Source: Pampus argenteus | Taxonomy: Eukaryota > Chordata > Actinopteri > Scombriformes > Stromateidae | NCBI GenBank assembly: GCA_036937835.1 | Contig: CM072868.1 | Location: forward strand, 11,235,501 to 11,299,500 | DNA: 64,000 nt | Direction of reading: 5' to 3' | Part shown: in pieces, positions 37,201-48,154 of the stretch | Numbering within the stretch: position 1 is the first letter of the stretch | How the letters are laid out: each line of letters opens with the position of its first letter | Program-made: the position numbers and the translations under genes | The notes under the pieces: model-generated | The model's input: only the letters and a program-made list of their open reading frames with translations | The model's database searches: none | Told to the model about the DNA's origin: nothing

Positions 37201-40200
37201 AAATCCAACAATCACTCACTTTACAAACATCTACACACAACTGCTTCCTACATATTAAAAATCACTCGGTTATTTATTAATTTACCCACTGTTACACACA
37301 ACAAGCTTTAGCTAAAAACTGTTTCAAATATATTGATTCTTGTACAGATTATAAGAAGCTTTAGCAACTGTATGGAAGGGAAGGTGTGCAACCCTATCGC
37401 CATTTCTGTAATTCATTGTGTTAAGATTAGAAAGACACAGAGTTGTTGGAGAGAGATCAAGAGGACAGCAGTTTGCAGCCTAGAAGAGGCTAACGGCAAC
37501 CTTATGAGTTTGGCTATTCAGAACAGATATAAACACATCTGCCTTTAGACATAGTTTAAAGGCAACATCGTACAAATTAATTTATGTGAGGCATGTTAAA
37601 GACAAAAGAAAACTCCTGAGTCTAAAGAAGACTCCTAAAGCATCCTGTATCATGTCCAATCTTTATCATCTATCTTCACTTGAGCAGATCCATGGAGGCT
37701 GTGAGATATAAAGTCTGTGAATGTGTATGTAAAGGTTTCTGCAGTCAGAGAAAGGCTTTATGATTAGATGCAGGTTGCGAAGGAGCTCCGACGTGTCAAA
37801 AGGCTGATTTCTTCTTATCAGATATTATCACAAATGTGTGCGTGTTTGTGTGTGTGTAGACATGGATTTGGGTGTCTGGTCCTCTCTGTCTCTACTGTGC
37901 GGAGCGTTTCTATCGCTACATCCGGAGCAGCGACCCCGTTACCATAGTGACAGTCGTCAGGCACCCCTGTGATGTCATTGAGTTACGAATGCTGAAGAAG
38001 AACTTTAAAGCTCGTCCTGGGCAGGTGAGAGTGCAGGACATGTCTTTGTTTTGTTGCATCACATATTATCTTTTTTTGTTATAATGTTTTTGAGCAGAAT
38101 AGCAATTACACTGTAGAAAATAACTATTAAGATTTCTTTCTTCTGTGCTCCTGCCTTCCTCTTTTGTCTCCACATTCTCCCTCTCTAATACTTTCTTCAT
38201 GCTGCTGTCTCTCTGTCTCCTCCTGTCCATCTCTTTTTTTTCAGTATATTGTTCTCAACTGTCCAGGTGTCTCTTCATTTGAGAACCATCCCTTCACACT
38301 AACAGCGGTAAGAGTAGAGTTTATGCAACTCAGCAAGTCGTTCCAACACATTCCTCACTTGTGACACAATGCAAACACATGTCTACACACACATAGACAC
38401 ACACATGTTTTTACAGTTTCTTAAACTTTTTTTTCCCCCTGGCAAAGAACATTTGACTCTCTCAACATCCCGCCTCTTCTACCTCTGGCTGGTGCTTGAT
38501 TGACAGTTTGATCTTCCTGTAATATTCCATCTCACAGTGTTTATTAGTGTTTTCAGATTCAGATTTCAGATTGTGTGAGACAAAGGCAGAAGACAAAGTA
38601 ACTACTTTCTGCTTAGATGGCATACAGGGATGGATACACACAGACACACACAGACACATGAGAATGTTTTTGGAGTTTTTAGGAGGAGGGCAGAGAATCT
38701 CTCTGACAGAGAGCAGACAGACCCCTGAGGCTAGTAAGGCCGTCTGCCAACAGGAAGGCTGTATATGTGTTCGTCTGTGAGAACGAGTGTGTGTGTTTGT
38801 GCATTGTTAGATTTCATGAAAAGAGTTATAGCGATATTCTGGTCGTGTGTGTGTGTGTGCATGTATTTTGTGTTAGTTGCATGTGTATGTATGTTATGTG
38901 TGTGTGTGTGTGTGTTTCATTGTGACTCACTGTCTGATCTCTAACTTCTCACAGTGTCCAACAGAGAAAAAGCAAACTTTTGGCATCCATCTCCGAGTCG
39001 TGGGAGACTGGACTGGTGGGTTCACACATGTGTGCTCACACACACACGCACACACACACACACAAACACAAACACACACATAAGGATGCTGACATAGGCG
39101 CACATTTGCAGACCCACACACAGATAGAGACTTTCTGTTCTTCACAGGAAGGAAGTCGTTTTGTTTTGTCCTCGTCTTTCTTCTCTCCAGGGAGGATGTA
39201 TTTCCGAAAAAACTACATTTTGTGTGTATGTGTGTGTGTGTGTGTATATGTGTATGTGTGTATGTGTGTATATGTGTATATGTGTCTGTGTCTGTGTCTG
39301 TGTCTCTCACCGTGTTTCTGTCTGGTTGGAAAACACACACGTTGAGTCAGTACTGCTTACATATGATAGAGCTTGTAGGATTTCAATTCATAAAATCAGA
39401 ATCAGTAGACTCTTTTGTTTTTGCTGTTTTTGATTAACAAAATACATATTTACATACAATTAACAAAATAATAATTATTTTTGTTAATTTATATTAAGAA
39501 AAATAAAGATATTTTATGTACTGTGTCCATTCATTGTTGAAGTATGTGGGTTCTGTTTTATATCAGTTTTTAGTTATTACTTTTGTAGGGAAACCAGTAA
39601 AATTTTACAGAGATACAGTTCCCTTCTTAATACTGTTTCTTCTGTTATCAGTACAAGATATTAATCATGCTGAGCACTTAAAATGTCTGGTCACTCGACC
39701 AGAAGATGTGGGAGTGACTAAATTCATGTGCCGACACTGGTGCGAAATCTTTAATGTAAATTAGAAAAAAAACCCCAACAACTTAACTCTTGTTTTTGAA
39801 ATGTTATTTAACCAGGAAGTCTCTTGAGTACACAAGGCAGACCCGGTTAAAATGATGTCACAAAGTTACATAAAAAACACTAAAAACATAAAACAATCAC
39901 TTGATATTTATATACACACTGCATCAGTTAGAGACACAAAGTAATTCCACAGGCAAAAATATTCTCTTGCTCATTTTTATGTGACTATCAGTTGCAGCAA
40001 ACACAGGAGGAGACTCACATCTAGAGGAAGTTGGGAGCCTGTGACCAATGTGAACTTGTGCAGTCATTTCCGTTCACTACTGTACACAAACATACGCACA
40101 CACACACACAAGTGTTCAGAAAACAAGAGGAGAAAGAAGACTTGTTTGTGGCTCCTTAATCTGTCATGATGACATGTTGTACTCCTCTCCTCTCCTCTCC

Positions 40201-40987
40201 TCTCCTCTCCTCTCCTCTCCTCTCCTCTCCTCTCCTCTCCTCTCCTCTCCTCTCCTCAGAGCGGTTCACACAGTTGTTACTTCCTGAGCCGAGGATCAAC
40301 TTGGAGGTTCTCCCCATGGTGCAACAGAGGAGATACCCCAAGTATGTGTGTGTGTGTGTGTGAAAGAGTGAGTGATGTGGCTGACATGATTTCTCATGAA
40401 GGCTCAGAATCACAGAGGGGTCAGAGGTTGTGACCTCCTGACCTCTGACCCTGTGCTCTTCCTGCTCTCTGTGTGTGTGTGAGAGAGAGAGATAGTTAGA
40501 TGTAGATAGAGAGGGAGATGTGGGAATGAGAGTTTGTTTTGTGACAGTGAAGTAAAGCAGCAACAAAAAGCAGAAATCCTACTAGTATTGTTTGTTTCTG
40601 TAGCCTCCAGAACTCCAGTAGAAACATTTTTCAAGGACATGTTTAGCCAAGCATAGCAAAATGACCAGAAGCAGAAAACTGTGACAGCTGCATTGACACT
40701 GTGGGGTGTGTGTGAAACAGTACACTCAAGTTGACTAAGATTCACAGGTTTATGTCATGTGTGGGAATAGTTAGTGGCTTAAAAGTCTTAATGCAGAGGA
40801 ATTCGTACTTTATTGGATTTGACTTAGTTGGGTAATTTTGTGTGTGTGCGTGCGTGCGTGTGTGTTGGGAAAGATGCATTTCTGTGTGTGTTCTTTATGA
40901 CACAAGTGTTTGACAACGATGAATAAGATAAAAAAAAAAACGAGCTCCACACAGCCGCTGGGAACTCCTATGAAGTCATGAGAGAAG

Positions 40988-41023
<36 letters not shown>

Positions 41024-43922
41024 GCGGCCCAGACTGTGGGATTTCAAAGGCAGGATGTATGTTGACAATTAGGGGAAAATCGAATTATTTGTGTGCATAT
41101 TTATCTTTGTAATTTGTGTTTTCAGGCTTTACGTCGATGGTCCATTTGGGAGTCCATCAGAGGAAGTGTTCAACTATGACGTCAGTCTTTGTGTTGCAGG
41201 AGGAATAGGGGTCACGCCATTCGCCTGCGTGCTGAACGCTCTGCTGTGAGTGTGTGGAGATAAAAAATATCATACACTGACAAACAATGAAAATTTGAGA
41301 CAGTATTTCTATGTTTTTTCTTCTTCCTCTCTCCCAGTGATGGCTGGACAGCGTTCAGGTTGCAGAGGTTGTACTTTGTGTGGGTCTGCAGGGAGCTCCA
41401 GTCCTTTTACTGGTTTGCTGAGCTGCTGTGTGCCCTGCATCATAAGGTTTCGACAAAGTCTGCATGCTATAGCTTACATGTTATGTTAGTTAAAACATGT
41501 GGGAATTACCTCAGTTTCATATTGAGACTTTGGTAAATTGTTTGACCAGGAGATTTACCGTCTTTTAGGACTAAAATACTTATTTGGCATTTTTGTGCAT
41601 CTTTACCCAACATTCTCATTTTTGTAAATTAAGCCAGTAAAGATAATCCACTTGCCTGAGGCAGTTGGGACTCTAATTCCCATGTTTGTTTGCTCTCAGT
41701 CAGTTCAAAGAAAGTTTTCAGAGGATTTTGAGGGGAACAGGTCAGAGGTTAGGTCAGAGGTTAAAAGTGTAAAATACTGCAGATGAGTAGAGGAGTCATT
41801 GCTGTTACACCTGTGCATTTACAGTAAAATTCTGGTTTCAAACAACAAAATATGAAATGATCTACATGAACATGAACATATTGAAACAGTTAGGGGGGAT
41901 AAATGTGCTTTCTTTCTTTTTTTTAATACTGGAAATGTTCCTATTTTAGCTTTTTACAATGCTTTATTGTAGTAACGCCATATTGTGGCTGTTAGTAATC
42001 TAACAGCTTTGAATTTTACATGACATGAAGAATAAATGTTGCAGTTTATCTTTTCTCCAGCACCAGTAAACAATGACCTCTCCATGTCTGTGTTTGTCAT
42101 TTAGTTATGGAAGGAGAACAGGCCAGACTACTTTAACCTGAAGCTGTACGTCAGTCAGGCAGACAGCCTGCAGGTAGGTGGCTCACGCACACACACACGC
42201 ACACACACGCAACACGTTTGTTTTTCTGTCTGTCCGTCTTTTCATTGACTGTTCATCTATTCATGTCTTGAATTCATCGTTTGTCAGTCATTTCAAACTG
42301 CCTCCACTAGGGGGCAGTGTATACCACAGAGTGTGTATATAGACACGCTTTCACCTTTGTTCACAATGGCGGCTGTGCAGAGGACAATGAACAGAACCTT
42401 TAACAGTTTTCTCCATTTCTGTTTTCTCTTACAAACGTTTCTATATATAGAAATCTTTTGATACTGTGCTACTCTTTATTTGGGGAATCTTCCTATTTCT
42501 TGCCATCAGCTCCTCGTTAGTATAGTGGTCAGTATCCCCGCCTGTCACGCGGGAGACCGGGGTTCAATTCCCCGACGGGGAGATGTCTCACTTTTTACAA
42601 GGACCTGTAAAACTACATTTCTGTGACGGATCAGGACCCTGTCACGTGAAGCAGATTTACGGTTCTGTAAACTTCAGATTTGGGAAGGTTCCAGCTATTA
42701 CTCAAGGCACACACAACCAGCTTTATTGAATTCACTATGTAAGAAAGCTACCAGGTAACAGCAGGAAATGAGATATACACCATTATGTTTAGCTTCTACA
42801 GAAAGACCTTGAGCCATTACGTGGCCCCCCTTCGAGGTCAGATATGTTCTGTGAAATTTGCTCTGAAAAGAGACTCCATGCCCTTCTTTCTTGCAGCTGA
42901 ATCTCGCTGCTGATTCAGATGCTTCTCAGTACCAGGACAACAAATGTGAGAGGCACACTGGTAGATTTACAGCCTTCTTGAATAGTGCAAACACACCAAA
43001 ATTTCAGAGTGAAATGACAAGGACGGTCTGTCTGATCTGTGTCTGATATGTCTTGTATAAATGGCTTGACACAGGGATACTGTGGGTTTAGTGAGCACAC
43101 AAACTGAGCCTATACATTTAAAGTGAAGCCTCAAGTTTAAATTCTACTAAGCTGTACAAATGGAATTTTAAATTATGCTAAAGTTAAGATATCAGTAGCT
43201 TATATAGCTGTTAAACAAACAACTTGGCCATTTCAGTCTTACACAGCTGTTTGCTCTGCTAACAGAGCCAAACCAAAGGGCAGGACTGCTGCTGTGGAGT
43301 TTAGCAGGAGTAAGAAGCAGAAAAGCAGAAACTGGAAGCCCAATGGAGGTCATGACAGACGTGGAGCTTCAAACCAACAGATGTTACAATAGTTTTCTGC
43401 TATGAAATATTCAGAGTTTCATAACACTACTGCTGTTTTGTCCCCTTAAAATAAAACTTCTAACATTGACCTTTAATGTCCTGATTGCAGACAGCATGGG
43501 CATTTCCCCTCTAGCAAATATCTTTCATTAAAACTTGGTTACCATATCAAATTTTGTTTTGTTAATTAAAATTGTGATGTTTTTTTATGTTCTTTTTTTT
43601 TCTCCCCCAGAGTATGTCTGAGGAGAAGTACCAGCCACTCACATCGAGGCTGCTGGTCGGTAGACCCAAGTGGAAGTTACTGTTGGATGAGATTGGGAGG
43701 ACCAATAAGCAGTAAGTAGCGTCAAGTATTAATTCAGTGTTATTAAAGTGATTCCTTGTTAACATCCCACAGCGTTACTGTGTGTGTGATTGTGCTTTCA
43801 GTAAGCGAGTGGGGGTGTTCTGCTGTGGACCTAAAGGCATCTCCAGGACTCTTCACAGACTGTGTAACTCAGCCCGCTCCTCTGGGACCACCTTCGAATT
43901 CAACAAGGAGTCCTTCAGCTGA
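27220..43922 (+). CDS. nox4: NADPH oxidase 4
   Basis: Eighteen coding exons: 27220-27276, 27663-27758, 30450-30560, 30868-30952, 32588-32685, 33442-33469 (28-nt exon), 33673-33745, 35713-35793, 36416-36575, 37860-38024, 38245-38307, 38955-39015, 40260-40341, 41126-41245, 41338-41446, 42105-42173, 43611-43711, 43802-43922; 559 aa. Six TM helices carry four haem histidines, His105/His119 (helix III) and His194/His207 (helix V), with the NOX spacing of 14 and 13. FAD site: 'HPFTLT' at 333-338. NADPH site: 'GPFGSP' at 392-397 and 'GGIGVTPF' at 412-419, then 'FCCGP' and the C-terminal 'FEFNKESFS'. NOX4 transfers electrons from NADPH to O2, works with p22phox, is constitutively active, and mainly releases H2O2. 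The start matches the family N-terminus ('SWRSWLANEG'-like 'SVRSWVANEG'). The extracellular E-loop is shorter than in human NOX4 but keeps two cysteines. Confidence 0.96.
27624..27660. repeat. (TG)n microsatellite at nox4 exon 2 acceptor
   Basis: An uninterrupted TG run reaches the acceptor AG at 27661-27662 with no ordinary pyrimidine tract between. Confidence 0.95.
28250..28480 (+). repeat. Dispersed repeat with ATATCG words in nox4 intron 2
   Basis: The run 'AGACTATTATGATATGAGGC', then 'AGATATCATCTAAGATTTTG', 'GATATCGTAATATCGTGATA' and 'ATTACAGTAAAGTGGTGTCA' resembles an element that I recall as widespread in percomorph introns. It leads directly into the CA repeat at 28479. Second-copy evidence is not in this window. 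Confidence 0.45.
28479..28524. repeat. (CA)n microsatellite in nox4 intron 2
   Basis: About 23 pure CA units at the 3' edge of a dispersed repeat. Confidence 0.9.
31290..31530 (+). repeat. Degenerate dispersed repeat ('GCTAAC' type) in nox4 intron 4
   Basis: The words 'GCTAAATGCGAACATCAGCA', 'TGCTAACATGCTCACAACGA', 'TTTTGACCTGATGATTGCAC' and 'AAGAATCACCAAAC' resemble a very common percomorph repeat. This recognition is from memory of such genomes, not from a second copy in this window. No ORF. Confidence 0.5.
32778..33068. mobile_element. MITE with terminal inverted repeats in nox4 intron 5
   Basis: The left end TAGGCCTGTCATGATAATTA and the right end, read in reverse complement, TAGGCCTGTCACGGTAACTA, match at 17 of 20 positions. 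The 291-bp interior is AT-rich and has no ORF, so the element is non-autonomous. TA dinucleotides at both outer ends would fit a TA target duplication, but they may belong to the TIR itself. Confidence 0.75.
39775..39900 (+). repeat. Possible dispersed repeat fragment in nox4 intron 12
   Basis: The words 'TATTTAACCAGGAAGTCTCT' and 'TGAGTACACAAGGCAGACC' recall a common fish repeat whose hallmark is 'TTTAACCAGG...CTTGAG'. Assignment rests on memory of the motif. Confidence 0.35.
40182..40257 (+). repeat. (CTCCT)n pentanucleotide satellite at a nox4 3' splice site
   Basis: About 15 copies of CTCCT run straight into the AG acceptor (40258-40259) of nox4 exon 13. The repeat is therefore the polypyrimidine tract of this intron. 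Copy-number change would alter the tract length directly. Confidence 0.9.
42304..42317 (+). promoter_or_regulatory. CTCF-like motif in nox4 intron 16
   Basis: CCACTAGGGGGCAG matches the core CTCF consensus (CCASYAGRKGGCAS) at every informative position. It lies about 190 bp upstream of the tRNA-Asp gene. CTCF and tRNA genes are both known boundary elements. Occupancy is inferred from the motif. Confidence 0.5.
42511..42582 (+). tRNA. tRNA-Asp (anticodon GTC) inside nox4 intron 16
   Basis: A complete 72-bp cloverleaf. The acceptor stem is TCCTCGT/ACGGGGA (one G-T pair), with discriminator G. The anticodon stem CCCGC/GCGGG encloses loop CTGTCAC (anticodon GTC, Asp), and the T arm is CCGGG GTTCAAT TCCCCG-like. 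The internal Pol III promoters are present: A box TAGTATAGTGGT and B box GGTTCAATTCC. A TTTTT terminator follows at 42592-42596. There is no intron and no mismatch in the stems, so it is probably functional. It is on the same strand as nox4. Confidence 0.96.
42592..42596 (+). terminator. Pol III terminator of the tRNA-Asp gene
   Basis: A run of five T residues ten bases after the mature tRNA 3' end, the standard Pol III stop. Confidence 0.8.
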
Positions 43923-46306
43923 TCATGCGTCAGAGCTGGTCCTACGTACTCTGAGGTCAAATCAACTTCAGGACAAATTATGTTTATTTGAATTATATTT
44001 TATCAGAATATCTTTGGCCAATCTGCGTTACTTAAAATATTGTACACGTTCATAAAATTCAACATCAACTATAAAACTGGCCAAAAACTGGACTACTTAC
44101 AGACTATATTTATATTTTATATGCATCCTTTCCTATGGTCGCCCAAGGCCGAGCAGTATGATGACTTCATGAGTCTGTTTCTCTCCACAGTCCAATGCTG
44201 ACTGCTAACTGGATGTCCATTAGCTTCAGCTTGAACATCAGAAGACCTAAAAACTGTATAATCTAAGCAAATTCAGAGGCCAGCTCACTGCACTGATTCT
44301 CCACTAACGGTGCTCTGTTTTTCTAAAGTTTCCGTTGGATTTGATCTTTTCCCTGACCCACCTCAAACACGACAACAAGATAATAATATTACACAGAGGG
44401 AATTCATCTTTCAGTCGACCAGAGCCGACATGTCATCCAGGGACCAGAGACAAACTGTTTTTATATGAACATTTGAGAAACAATGGACACATCAGATATG
44501 GCAACCACTGACACTAAACTGGTGTTAAAGGATTTTTTTTCCCACTGAATGAATATTCTCAGGCAGTGCAAGCTCTACACCTCCACCTGAGGCCAGTATT
44601 TCTATTAAGTTGTTATTTTCATTTATTTATATTGTTTAATGTTATTTTAATGTCGTGAAAAATTCTGCAGGGCTTTTGCAATTTCTCTACAAATGTCCTA
44701 TGAAATCATTTTTATCACCAGAAAGCAGTTACTAATTTGTGAGTTTGACGCTACATTTTCAGTAGTTCGTCATGTTTCCGCTATTAATTAAAACAAACTT
44801 TGGACTTTTTTGAATCGGTTAATGTTTGCATTTAAAAATTACACATTATCTCAAAACTACATGTGTGATCATGTGAAATAATACCAGGTACTTGCATCAA
44901 CTGCACAAATTAGAGCACACATATTACAAGATATTATGGATAGTTAGTTTAAAAGGTAAGATTGACAGGTAAATGTGTTTCTGCACTGACAACAGATTAA
45001 AAAATGACAGTGAAATTTGGATCAAGTCTGGTTTTAATGCAGCATGTACAAACTCATGATTCATCGTTATTATCATGGTACCACCAACATTTCATTAGCT
45101 AGTGAAAGATCACTTATAGCACACAGATGGTCCTTTAGCAACCGTGCTAACATAAGAGGGTGTGTTGGATATTTTCATCAGTCTACTCACTTGCTTGGCC
45201 ATCCTGCTGCATACAAATTCACATTAGAGTAATCCTGTAATCCTGATGTGGAAATTACTGGAAAATCTAATAAAAGCACATATTTCTAGAAATCTTGAAA
45301 TAATGCATTTTTCTAGTGGAGAGAAAGAGATAAACTTTTTTAATGTGTTCTGACCCTGATTTATTCAACGGGAGTGAGATAATGTAACTTTTAACCTGAG
45401 AGAGACGACCACCACAGCTAGACAAGCCTGGCCCAGGTTTAAATCATCTAAAACACGTCATTTCATTTGCTTTTCTTTGAGCTATATAGTGACTTCCGTT
45501 GAATTTTATTGAACTGTACCCACTTTTGTAAAGGTCTGTGTATGATGTATGATACATGTTGATAAATATATATAGTCATATTTCTGTTTAAATATAATGA
45601 ATGTTCCTGGGATCACAGTTAAATACAATGAAATAATAAATTATATGAATGCAGCTGACCCACCCAAGGTGAGCGCTTTAACCTGACACACGTCACAGTT
45701 CAAATATCCACAAGAGAAATTTTAATCAAGTCTCAACACGTGCATGTGAACATTGACCTGTGTTGTACTGCACTGATGTTTGTCTGAAAGTCCGTCAGTA
45801 TGTGTGTGTGTGTATACAGTACTTGCACCATGTATCAGCTGACTATATTAAATACAAGGGACATCTTCCTGATTCAGTTCCTGCTCCTTGTGCATAATCT
45901 CCATTTAAATTATGTCATACCTTAAGGGTTAGTTCACCCAAATCACCCCAAAACACATTTTCCCTGCTTACAACTGCTGGTATGTAGCCATGCACTATTC
46001 TCTGAGACTCTCAACCGCCCAAATACTGAATGAATTTTTGCTTGTGTTGCTTAAAACAGTTAAAACATCTGACAGCAATCGAAAATTCAACATATACAAG
46101 TATTTGTCTTATATCCACAGGAAACCTGTCCAAATGAAAACAGGAGACAGTGTACAGACATTGTACTGTAGCTCTTAAGTTTTTAAATTAATTATTTCAT
46201 TCACCTCCAATATATTTGGAAAATCTAAAACTAATGCACCTCATGAAAATGTCCCTATTAGTTCGTACAGTCGTACAGCTGTGATTACAGAATCTGTGTG
46301 TGTGTG
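43923..46306. other. Convergent spacer: nox4 3' UTR and tyr 3' flank
   Basis: No coding exon. AATAAA hexamers at 45269-45274 and near 45634 could end a long nox4 transcript. A stretch from about 45925 with 'GGTTAGTTCACCCAAATC' looks like the edge of a dispersed repeat. I saw no clear minus-strand poly(A) signal close to the tyr stop. Confidence 0.5.
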
Positions 46307-46892
46307 TTACAGAGTAGTCTGATAGGAAGCTGAACCATCCTCTGAGCTGCTGTGAAGTAGTGGCTGTCTCTCTCCATAACTTGACGCCCTCTTCCTCCTT
46401 TGGTTACGCTTCCATTTCCTTCTTGCAGCGATAACTAGTGCAGCAGCGACAGTGGCGATGAGTGCCCCGAGGATCCCGGCACCCAGGAGCCACTGCCAGA
46501 TCTGCTGGGCCTGCTCAAGGTAGGGCGTCAGGAACTCCTGCACAAACCTCTGGCCTGTGGTGGAGACAGACAGGATAAGACAGCGTGTCTTATCAAAAGT
46601 TGTAAAAACACAAACATATTTACTGGACATGTTGTTCTGTACTGACCAGGATCCAACAGATAGGCGTATTCATATCCCAGAACCTTGTTGGACAGGAAAT
46701 AATCTCCATTTCTATAAAGAGGCAGGAAGGGCACCATGTAGTAGCCGTCATTGTGGCCAATAGGGGCATTGGTACGTGGATAGTTGGTCCGAAGAGGCTG
46801 GTGGGTCCTGAGCCAGCGCTCAAAGATGCTGTAGAGGAGAAACGGAGAGAAGTAGAGGATGAAAGAGGGAAAAAGAAGGAAGGGTGGTGTGT

Positions 46893-46931
<39 letters not shown>

Positions 46932-48076
46932 TAGTGCAGCTATATCAATCTTCTCCACCACAAACAGAAGGTCAGAAATATCTTGAAACTCACTGGTAAT
47001 CATTCTCTTTTCCTCCCATTTCAGTATTGTTAACCTTTTACATAAGTGTCTTCAACCTTTATGTCTTTGATCTTGTTTTTTTTTTTTTTCAACTCAATTT
47101 CCCACACATATATTTTATCACATTAGACAGAAATGTGGTTATTTCCTGCAGTAAATGGGAATGATCAAGCAACATGCATACTATCAGCATTTTGTAACTA
47201 TAATGTGTGTAGTTTTTGTGTGTGTGTCATTAGTGGACAGTTACGTGTGTGTACCTGTCTATGAATCCGTGGTGCAGCAGAAATATGGGGTCGTTGGCTG
47301 AGCCCTGCACTGAGGACATGGAGCCGTTCATGAAGATGTGCAAGGCGTTGTGCATAGTGCTCTGGTCTGGTACGACCATACCTGTCACTGGACTGGCAAA
47401 ACCTGCAGGAGGGAAGGAGAGTGAAAAACAGGTATGTGAGAGAAGAGTGAAAGAAACAATGAGCATTACTAAGGTGTAGAGAGAGAGAGAGATGGGAATA
47501 ACGAAAGAGGAAAAGTAGAAAATAGGCATAAATGAAGGATGGGGTGAGTAAAGAAACCATGAGGTGATTAGTAAGATAAGAACTGAGAGGGATGTGTGTA
47601 TGTAAAACAGTCTTACAGCCCAACCTCAAATGACAAAATTATTTTTAATACTACTTAGAGACACTGGGAAATCCTGCTCTAGTAACTACAGTTAATAAAA
47701 TTGAATAGAATTGATGAACTTGCTTCTAAGGTTTTAAGTGCTTTTTCACACTCAACTGAAAGGCTTTTGATATAAGTAAGATGGATGTTGTCTGCCACAA
47801 CGGCAGGCAAATAACCTCTAAAGACAAGCTGGGATAGAGATTAGTGCAAGGAAATAAACTGAATTATACATGTGAAGACAATGTTTTAGTTTGTTAGCAT
47901 ATTTTGAGCATCTGTTGCATGTGTATATGATGTTTTTTTATGCTTGTGTTTGAGTTTTTGTTTCAGTGTTTATTTTAGGGCACATGTATTTGTATTTCTA
48001 CACCTTGTGTTACTAGATTGCTACATTAGAACAAAGATTATGTTCAGATTCAATGGTTAAGCATGGAAGCACAGTA

Positions 48077-48154
<78 letters not shown>

